Shown here in pieces: positions 56,348 through 64,000 of a DNA stretch of 64,000 bases; position 1 is the first letter of the stretch, and every line of letters begins with the position of its first letter. The notes beneath the pieces are model-generated. The model saw only the letters and a program-made list of their open reading frames with translations. It made no database searches and was not told where the DNA came from. This stretch comes from Lasiodiplodia sp. COLG20 (taxonomy: Eukaryota; Ascomycota; Dothideomycetes; Botryosphaeriales; Botryosphaeriaceae). A program made the position numbers and the translations under genes. The stretch is from contig VNWV01000006.1 in assembly GCA_009801085.1 (NCBI GenBank), forward strand, positions 2,604,001 to 2,668,000. Direction: 5' to 3'.

Positions 56348-57892
56348 CTATGTTTCCCTTACGACCTTGTCGATGGCGGCAGCGACGTACTCTACGTTCT
56401 TCGTGTTCAGGCCAGCCATCGAAATACGGCCGTTCTTGGTCATGTAGACGTGGGCGTCGGCACGGATCTTGAGCACCTGCGCCTCGGTCAGGCCAGTGAA
56501 GCTGAACATACCGATCTGGTCGGTGATGTGGTTCCAGGTGCCGGGAGTGCCGAGCTCCTCGAGCTTGCCGCGCAGCGCCTTGCGCATGTCAATGATGCGG
56601 CCGCTCATGGTGCGCAGGTTCTCCTTCCACTCCTCGAACAGGGCGGCGTCGTTCAGAACAGTCGAGGCAATGCGGGCACCGTAAGCGGGCGGGTTGCTGA
56701 TCTCGGAGCGCTGAAGGATCTTGAGCTGCGAATCGACGCGCTCTACCACGTCGCTCGCGTTGGGGCCGGGTGCGGTCACGAAGTGGAAGCAGCCAGCACG
56801 CTCGCCGTACAGACCAAAGTTCTTGGCGTACGACTGCGCAATGACGAGCTCGAAGCCCTGCTCGACGAAGTAACGGATGGCCCAGCCGTCCTTGTCCAAG
56901 TCACCGGATGCGAAGCCCTGGTATGCGCAGTCGAAGAAGGGGAAGTGGTTCTTCGCGCGAATCACGTCGGCGATAGCCTTCCACTGCTCTTGTGTAGGGT
57001 CGACACCGGTAGGGTTGTGGGCACAGGCGTGAAGCAGAATGACGCTGCCATCAGGCGCACCCTTGATCGCGGAGAGCATGCCATCGAAGTCGAGGCCACG
57101 GGTCTGGGCTGAGAAGTAGGGGTAGGTCTTTACGGGGAAGTGGACATTGGTGAAGATCTGGTTGTGGTTGGCCCAGGTAGGGTTCGAGAAGTAGACGGTC
57201 TTGTCCGCCTTAGTGTTGTAGAACCTGGCAAGGAAGAGCGCGCCAAGGTGGACGGCGCCGGTTCCAGAAATTGTCTGCAGGCTGGTGACCTGTTTGGTGT
57301 GTCAGTGGGCTGTTTCCTTGACTAATGGTGAGTCAAGGACGCATGCGCCGGAGCGGCACAGCCCTCAACGCGGCGTAAAAAACGTACACGCTTCTCAGCA
57401 ATGGCCGGGCTGTCGGCACCCAGAATCAGCTTCTGCGAGGCAGAGGTGAACTGGGGCATGCCCGCGATGGGCAGGTACTCGTGGTTGAGCTCGGGGTCAT
57501 TGCGGAGGATCTCGTCGGCCTATAGGATCGCTTCCAGTCAGCGTCCACCGTCACACGGAAACAGGCGCGGGGTCAAGCAGAAGAGCTGTGCGCTCACTCA
57601 CCTTCTTCACCACGGGCAGAACCCAGGGTTTCGCGTTGTCGTCGCGGTACGCGCCGATGCCCAGGTCGACCTTCTGCGGATATGTATCCGCGCGGTAGGC
57701 GGCCATCAAGCCGAAGAGCGGATCTTCGGGAGCTTTGGGCACGACATCGGCCTGGAAGACGGTGCTCTTTGCAGGAGACATGTGGGCGGATAACTGCTGC
57801 AGGCGCGAGCGCGACGAAGACTGCGAGGGGGTGGGAGCAACGGAGGTGGGGTCTGCAGAAACTGGCGGGAAGGTGGGAGTTGGTGGTGGCAT
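56348..57892 (-). CDS. Aspartate aminotransferase, probably mitochondrial
   Basis: Three exons, 57892-57602, 57519-57388 and 57289-56348, each joined in phase 0, giving 454 residues. It interconverts aspartate and oxaloacetate using pyridoxal phosphate, in the malate-aspartate shuttle and nitrogen metabolism. Motifs seen: the start of the fold DPLFGLMAAYRADTYPQKVDLGIGAYRDD, TISGTGAVHLGALFL, SNPTWANHN, ACAHNPTGVDPT, DCAYQGFASGD, the cofactor lysine in AQSYAKNFGLYGERAG, and the substrate Arg region SNPPAYGARI. The N-terminal 45 residues are Ser/Pro/Arg-rich without acidic residues, compatible with mitochondrial import, although Pro-rich for a presequence; MSPAKSTVF at residue 38 could be an alternative (cytosolic) start. 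Confidence 0.93.
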
Positions 57893-58333
57893 GACGGGCT
57901 CTTAATGTAGGGCAGCTCTCCACGTTTCGTATACCCCGGAGGATCGGCTTATCGATTGAGCGAGCGTCCCGCAGCTACTCCGCAAAAGGACAGGCCACAC
58001 CAGCGGAACCGCAGCGCCTGACTGCCTGGTTTTCGGACTGATGGATGCACGGGGCAAAGGGAGCTCTGGGGTAACGAAATGGTCTGAGGGATGCAATGAG
58101 GGGTGGAGCGCACGGGTGGATTGCGTCTAAAATTTCCTGGGGAGGCCTGTGAGCCTTATAATAGCCGTCACGCGAGGCATGGGTCTCTCAGGGTTTCCTG
58201 AGGGGCCCGAAACCGAGGTTCCGCAGCCACTGATGGCGGCCAGAGCTACCCGTTGACATCACGCGCGCCGCATTTCCCGCGGGCCTCGCGCAGTCACGCT
58301 TTTCACATGCAAACCTCCCATTTGCTCGCTATC
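57893..58333. other. Aminotransferase promoter / syntaxin 3' flank
   Basis: No gene or repeat recognised. Confidence 0.5.
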
Positions 58334-59497
58334 TCATATAATCAGGTCCCACACCACTAGGGTTCCGCACATTGCGCACGTCGCGTAGAAGATGGCCTGC
58401 GCTATGCTCCTCCTCTCCGTTGCTCGCTTCAGCTCCTTGTTGCCGCTGCCCACGTTTTCGGTCGTGAGATGCGAGTCTTGCACCAGCTGGTCAATTTGCG
58501 CCTGCTGCTCGAACAGATTGGTGGCCAGCGTGCTCTGCAACTCCGATATCTCGAGGAGGGACCGCTCGGTAGCCCTGCCACACTTTGTCAGCCTCACAAT
58601 CTGGAACGTGAGAGTGCCGTTACATACCGCACTTTGTCGAGCGTGTCCTCGTAATGCTTGAGCATGTCTTGGTTTTCCTCTGCAAACAGCTGCAGCTGTT
58701 CCTCGCTCAATTGCTGCTCGACCTGCTGCCCTGCCTTCTCGTCCAAGCTTGCTCCTTTTGCGCCAGAGTAGCCACCAGTCGGATCGTCTATCGTGGGCAT
58801 CGGCACGCCGCGTACCTTGTATAGCACGCTCTTGCTCTTCTCCCGCTCTCTCTCTAGCCGAATCTCCATCATCGAGGCCTGGAAGCCGCTGACCTCTTCG
58901 AGCTTCCGGCTGAGGAACCATATGACGCCGTCGCGATGTATTTTGATTGTGTTCTGCTTTGCCTCCTCGAGCTCCTCCTCCGGGCTTTTCGCCGTGATTG
59001 CGCCTCCGGCTGCCCATCTTCCAAGCGCTCCTAATCCCTTCGTCGCGCGCTTCCGCAACGCAATCGTCTCATCCGCGGACTGGCGCACCTTTTCTGCATC
59101 GGCGAGGTTTTTAATCGCGCCGCTCAGCTCTCGGAGCAGCTGCTTGGTCTCAGCATCGATCTGTTCGCGTTGCGCATCGGTCAGGTATTTGCGCTCTTTT
59201 TCAGACCGCGGGATCGAAGAAGACGAGTTGGTGCGCGCAAGTTGGCTCCGACGCGGCGGTTGCGCTGCTGAAAGGTAGGACTGGCGAATAGAGTGGAGGT
59301 ACTGGTTGAGCTCGGAGATGTGCTTGTTCTGCGCTGGCGTCAGAAAGGTGCAGCCAAGTCGGTGGTGCGCGGCGGCTCACGATGCGGTAGGCTTCCTTTA
59401 CAAAAGCCTCGACGCCATCCAAGTCAAACGCATGGGGCTTGATGGGCGGTTTGTCGTGCCGCCGCAGGGCTTCATTGAAAGCGGGAGAGAGATCCAT
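58334..59497 (-). CDS. UFE1: Syntaxin-18/Ufe1-type ER t-SNARE
   Basis: Three exons, 59497-59381, 59328-58628 and 58574-58334 (phase 0, then CG plus G), giving 352 residues. The N-terminus matches the syntaxin-18 entry domain (MDLSPAFNEALRR...AFVKEAYRI, then HISELNQYLHSIRQSYL and RKYLTDAQREQIDAETKQLL). The C-terminus is a SNARE coiled coil beginning RATERSLLEISELQ with a central Gln in LFEQQAQIDQL, directly followed by a single membrane anchor (IAQAIFYATCAMCGTLVVW). Ufe1 is the Qa-SNARE for retrograde Golgi-to-ER vesicles and homotypic ER fusion. Length and domain order fit the family. Confidence 0.92.
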
Positions 59498-59907
59498 GAT
59501 GTGCTCATGCAGGTTGCAGCTCGGGGAAGCTCTGGTCCACGTCAACGTAGCCGCATCCGCTTGGCGTCGGTCGAGCTTACATCCGCGTTATTGCCGAAAA
59601 GGTCCAGGCATAGTAAGGTATCCCGACGTGGAATGGCACCCACCCATTCGTTCTCATCAGCGGACCGCTCATTCGTCGCTCGCCATGCCGATGCCGAATG
59701 CCTCTCGAGATTGCGCCACTCCCGCTCTTGCCCTCACCGGCCCCATCACCGATGTCGGTTAAGCACTGATAGCCAGGCCCTTCCAGCCGCACCATATACT
59801 CCGCCTGTGCCTAAAATGCCTTTACTCCGCTTTTCTCCCTTTCTTTGGGTCGTGAACAATCTTTCTCGCCTCCCAAATTCTTCTCTCCATTTCGAAGACT
59901 TGGGATC
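59498..59907. other. Divergent promoter between Ufe1 and MFS genes
   Basis: Head-to-head interval of 410 bp; no specific site recognised. Confidence 0.5.
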
Positions 59908-61077
59908 ATGACATCACCAGCCGGACATGAGACTCTTGAGCCAGCTGAGACAGCTGTTGCTACCAATACCGCCGATGAGCTAAAGATCTCGGCCTTCTCT
60001 GATGGAGCCGATGATCAGCGAGGAGAGAAGAAGTTGGAGAGTGAGCAGCATGTCATTCATGCTTCACCAGCATCCTCGCGAAGACCTTCGACCTCGAACG
60101 GGCCAGAGCAAGAGATTCCTCAAGATCTCGAAAGAGCCAGCACTGCAGCATCGGGGCCTGTTTATTCAGTGTTCCCAAGGAAGATGAAGCTGTTCATCGT
60201 ATTCATGGTCGCCTGGGGCGGATTCTTCTCCCCACTCTCCGCGAACATCTTCTACCCCGCCCTCAACACTCTAAGCTCAGAGCTTCATGTCTCCGTCGAG
60301 CTCATCAATCTCACTCTCACCACGTACTCCATCTTCCAGGGCCTCGCGCCAACCATTTTTGGAGACCTTGCCGACATGGCTGGAAGAAGGCCTGCGTACA
60401 TAATTGGATTCGTTATCTACATCGGAGCTTGCATTGGAATCGCTCTCCAGGATTCGTATGCTGCTCTGATGGTCCTCCGCTGTCTGCAGAGCTCCGGTAG
60501 CAGCGGTATGATAGCTCTTGCAAATGGCGTCGTCGCAGACGTTGCCACCGTTGCTGAGAGAGGGACGTGGATGGGCTGGGCAACAGGCCCGATGATGATC
60601 GGGCCAGCCGCAGGACCCGTAATCGGTGGCCTTCTTGCTCAGTTTTTGGGCTGGCGTGCAATCTTCTGGTTTCTGGTGATTATGGCTGGTGTCTACCTCA
60701 TCATATTCACCATCACATGTCCAGAGACTGGACGCAATGTCGTCGGCAATGGATCCATCCCACCCCAGGGATGGAATATGTCCGTCCTCAACTGGCTCTC
60801 CGTCCGCAAGGCTGCCAAAAAGGACAACTCAATTTCTCGCACAGTTTCCCGCGAGAGCAATCGTATTGCGCAGCAACGTCTTGCTCGGTCCCGCAAGCTG
60901 CGCTGGCCGAACCCTCTCAACACCATGAAGCTCATCCGCGAACCTGATGTCGGTCTGCTTCTCTTCTATAACTCCCTCGTCGTAAGTGCTCTCTCCTTCA
61001 GCACCATGAATTGCACAAAAAAGGACAGTTACTATTTCCAACCCTACTTTAACGATGGCGCATATGTGGGCCGTTGA
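59908..61077 (+). pseudogene. Truncated MFS transporter (DHA1 drug:H+ antiporter type)
   Basis: The open frame runs 389 residues from the ATG at 59908. After a disordered N-terminus of about 100 residues come six clear membrane helices, with motif A GDLADMAGRRP after helix 2 and PAAGPVIGGLLAQFLGWRAIFW (motif C region). The central loop follows (SRKLRWPNPLNTMKLIREPDVGLLLFYNSLV), which should lead into helix 7. Instead a good intron donor, GTAAGT, occurs at 60982 and no matching second exon exists downstream; reading through gives only 32 further unrelated residues to a stop. About 140 bp after the donor, a hairpin MITE begins. The full-length family has 12 helices and about 500-580 residues, so half the transporter is missing. 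Confidence 0.85.
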
Positions 61078-61120
61078 GGTCCCTGTCTGGAAATTTCTGT
61101 ACAAACTTGAAAGCCAGACT

Positions 61121-61265
61121 TACAGTCCCCTCTCGCAGCGGATAGATAAACGGGATTAGAAAAAAAACATACCATGGGTAGCTGAAGCTATCGTCCGGAC
61201 GTATATGTATAATTTTTAATTCGACATTCTCGTCCGGACGATAGCTTCAGCTACCCATGAAATAT
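61121..61265. mobile_element. Hairpin MITE, copy 8
   Basis: Left outer end TACAGTCCCCTCTCGCAGCG at 61121, the best match to the family consensus, then the palindromic core at 61173-61259 with arms CATGGGTAGCTGAAGCTATC and its complement. The two changed bases (GCTGAAGC / GCTTCAGC) are compensatory between arms, so pairing is kept. No right outer end is found. Confidence 0.8.
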
Positions 61266-64000
61266 GCAATAACATTTTTTTGTTTTAAAATAAAAACATG
61301 TTCAAGGAGGGTGGGAAGGTTGCCTATGTCGTGTGCCTCGGACCGGCCCCTCTATCTGCTCCCATATGATCCCGTCATCTAGATTGCATCTCGCTCACAA
61401 GATGGCGGGCCGATATTATGCTCTCCCCCGAGCCGGTATTCAGCCTTGCCGATAACGATATCAAAGGCGGGACGCACACGGGGGACGGGGGTGAAGGGAG
61501 GGCGGAGCGGGGATGACCAGAGAGGTGCATTGCGAAGGAACGACGTGCATCGATCGGACGTGCATACTACATACATACATACGTACGCGATGGTAATGCT
61601 GACGGCCCTATTGCGCGCGTTGCGTCCAGCCCTTCTCTGATCGAGATCTAGGCGCCCAGTGCCAAGTTTCTTGCATGATGGACGTTTACTGGGGCAAAGT
61701 GGGCGCGCCCTCGTCGTGTTGTTGGAGCACAGGTGGCCCTGTTGTTTGTATGCCACTCTGGTGCTATACAATAGGTAGCCTCATCTGACGACGGGGGCCG
61801 TGCTTTGCAAGGCTGGTGCAGAGAAGGAAGGCGCTGTGCGCACTGACGCCGGCGGTCACCTTCGCGTTTTCCTTTTGCGTGTTGGTGAAGTGGGAATAAA
61901 TGAATAATGGTCTCGGAAGGAGGAGGGGGGAGGGGCCCACGCACGGATGGGCAACGAAGAACGAAAGGAAAAAGTTGCGTGTGTGCGTACCTGGAGCCAG
62001 CCTTGAACGAGGAAGGATTCGGACTCGGTGCGAGGTACGCACGCACGCAGAAAGCTGGGGCCACGACGTGGACGCGACGCGACGGAGGAGCCGCATCGGC
62101 AATCGATGATTGCGAATGCTGCTAGCTCAAGCGCCACTGAAAGTTGGTTTCCTTTGCTGCCCTTCGAGACGCCCGGGAAAGACGCAATGACGATGCTGAT
62201 GGATGGTCGAGTCTAGACCGTGCCGTATGACGTGAAGTGAGCACGGTCGGCTTCAAACTAATGACATAGCTCACACCAGCGCTTCTGCTAATGCCACGCC
62301 GCCGCGTGTTTGGTTTGTCATTGTTTATTGTTTTGTTTGATGGGCTGTGCTGAAGCTGAGGCCGCCAGCTCGTCTCTACACCATTCCGTCCCCTTCCTCA
62401 AACGTCGCGGTCCGGGACCTATCTTCGGAAATAACTTCCCTCGTTCCTTCGCTCCTCTCATAGCTCAAGCGTCGGGGGGACGTTGGCACTGGATGTCTTC
62501 TCCTTCTTTATCCCCCTTCAAGTCAAGGGCGCAAACCTTAAATTCGAATCCTGGCAACCGAATCCGCACCTATAACGTCACTCAACAGGACATTGTTTCC
62601 CTTTTGCGTCGGACATTCGCTAGATACCCGCGGTGCATTAGCAGCGCGCTTACGAGGAGATTGCTCCGTTGGAAAAGACGCGGCATGAAGCGTGCCCCTC
62701 GTATCTACGTCGGAAGGGCGGAACGGAGCGCCACTTGTGGGGGCGGGGAAGCGGGAGAGGCGCTGTAGTTCTTATAGCTGTTGTGCAAACCCCGACGCAA
62801 GAACTTTCTTTTTTAGCGTCTCGAAGTTATGTACGCCGCCCATCAACAACAAGTTGGCGCACAACCTGGCCCAACAACGCGCCCGTCAGCGCCAAGGGCG
62901 ATTGCAAACCTCCCCCCCACGCCAACACCTTCTCTCAATTCGTTCGTAACGGTCGATGATGTAGTGTGGTGGTGGGGGAGGAGGAAGGTTCTGGAGGTTC
63001 CCGAAGTCACGATGCCCTGGAAACGAAGCGTTTCGTGCCCCGTCATCCGCATATCCTCAAGAAGCGAACAAGGCGGCAGAGGCAGGAACAACAACCGTAG
63101 CTAGCGCGCCGCCTCGACTGTGAAGAAACGCGAACCCCGTGCAGCCCTTACTGGCGGCTGCCTGCTGATGGCATCCCGACGACCGGTGGTGGCTGGCTGG
63201 CTGACTGTGCCTCCCCCCGGCTGGGCTCGCTGGGGGGGTTTTTTTTAATCTACTGCCACCAAAAGGAAAGAGGCTGTGCTGTGGCCACTCATCGGCGGCA
63301 ACATACAGTATCTGGAGCTGACCAGCGCCTTTCTCCCCGTTGCCCCTTTTCCATTCTCGAAAGAAGCAAAAAAAATGATAGGACGCCCCATGCCCATCTA
63401 TTCCAAGCCCCGGCGTGTATGCATTGCCATCTCGTTCCTCCTCCCGTACACGGCCTCGCCTTTTGTTATCTCTCCTCGCTACGGATTGCCCTGGAGGATG
63501 GGGGCTGAGCAAACGGGCAAGGAGCCGCCGGTACCGGGCGTCCAAGCTCAGCAGCGGCCCGTTGGGGAGTGGGCAGGTTTCGGCGGCAGCAGCTCTGACG
63601 CCATGTCGCTGCAGGAGAAATGAGGCGGCAACAAGGAGGATTTGCGGCGTTTGTGTAACCTCGTCCGTCGCGTGATACATCTACCGGTAAGTGTCGCGAA
63701 AAGCTCGTAGGGGTGGCGGGCGTCTCGGTCGCGGGGGGGCGGCTGTGTGTTGTAGGAGCGTTTTCTGGCTTCATCTTCCGTTCGTGCCTTCGGAGGCGTG
63801 TGCGGACAGTTGCGGCTGGTCTAGCCTGGATTCGGTAATGTGACGAGTAAGCAAAGCCTGGGGGAATCAGCTATACTGGGATAGCAAGTGATCAGTGTTG
63901 AACTGTGCTTTGGTCGCAACGTGACGTCTCGTTCATGAGAAGTGAGGGTAAGCGGTAGCAAGAGTGTGACAAAGACGATCGAGTGACCGAGCGGTTTGTG
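61266..64000. other. 2.7 kb without a supported gene
   Basis: Frames here are Arg/Ser/Pro-rich with no domain or exon pattern, on either strand. There is a short (CATA)n microsatellite at about 61565-61585 and poly-T and poly-A runs near 63238 and 63365. A frame at 62,310-62,768 on the plus strand is the least bad candidate but cannot be supported. Confidence 0.45.

Noticed and set aside
56285..57112. 275-residue frame antisense to the aspartate aminotransferase.
   Set aside because: Shadow frame; the opposite strand has all catalytic motifs and introns.
62540..62575. TTCGAATCC string that resembles a tRNA T-loop (B box).
   Set aside because: No matching A box, acceptor stem or anticodon arm could be found around it.
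62310..62768. Plus-strand 152-residue frame.
   Set aside because: Basic, composition-driven, in a region with many equivalent random frames.

Overview
The window is nuclear DNA from a filamentous ascomycete (Pezizomycotina). Protein-coding genes carry short spliceosomal introns (about 40-140 nt, mostly GTRAGT donors, CTRAC-type branch points and YAG acceptors). Exons are GC-rich, intergenic DNA is AT-richer with pyrimidine runs, and the protein families are typically fungal: GH71 mutanase, Zn2Cys6 regulator, Yfl054-type aquaglyceroporin, modular Ser/Thr-rich wall proteins. I would guess Dothideomycetes, but only as an inference. I rebuilt the gene models by hand, joining exons so that reading phase is kept at every junction.

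Layout. 0.7-5.9 kb: nitronate monooxygenase, a Ser/Thr-rich surface protein and a small secreted protein. 5.9-10.4 kb: no gene I can support. 10.4-17.4 kb: PAS-domain kinase (PSK type) and a WGDF/FGDF-motif protein possibly related to synergin/aftiphilin AP-1 accessory proteins. 18.0-19.4 kb: GH71 alpha-1,3-glucanase. 19.5-21.1 kb: a decayed membrane-protein gene bracketed by hairpin transposons. 21.6-29.3 kb: a coiled-coil protein and a 1,470-residue repeat-built wall protein. 29.3-34.3 kb: gene-poor, with a 170-bp satellite and shorter duplications. 34.3-40.8 kb: EXPERA/TMEM97-like protein (six small exons), Zn2Cys6 regulator and a cytochrome P450. 42.2-44.6 kb: aquaglyceroporin with a long N-terminal extension, carrying a frameshifting 23-bp duplication and a transposon in an intron. 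46.2-59.5 kb: mostly housekeeping genes (secreted helical protein, AFG1 ATPase, C2H2 factor, PAP2 membrane enzyme, BTB protein, aspartate aminotransferase, Ufe1/syntaxin-18). 59.9-61.1 kb: MFS transporter cut off at an intron donor. 61.1-64 kb: no supported gene.

The strongest unifying signal is a family of hairpin-forming MITE-like elements. Eight loci share a palindromic core; the better-preserved copies have outer inverted repeats ending in CAGTYSCCTCTCGCAGC next to TA dinucleotides. They sit in gene flanks, in one intron, and right after a truncated gene. The genes do not form one obvious pathway. The nearest thing to a functional group is the surface/wall set (two Ser/Thr-rich wall proteins, GH71 glucanase, two small secreted proteins) and the neighbouring P450 plus Zn2Cys6 pair.
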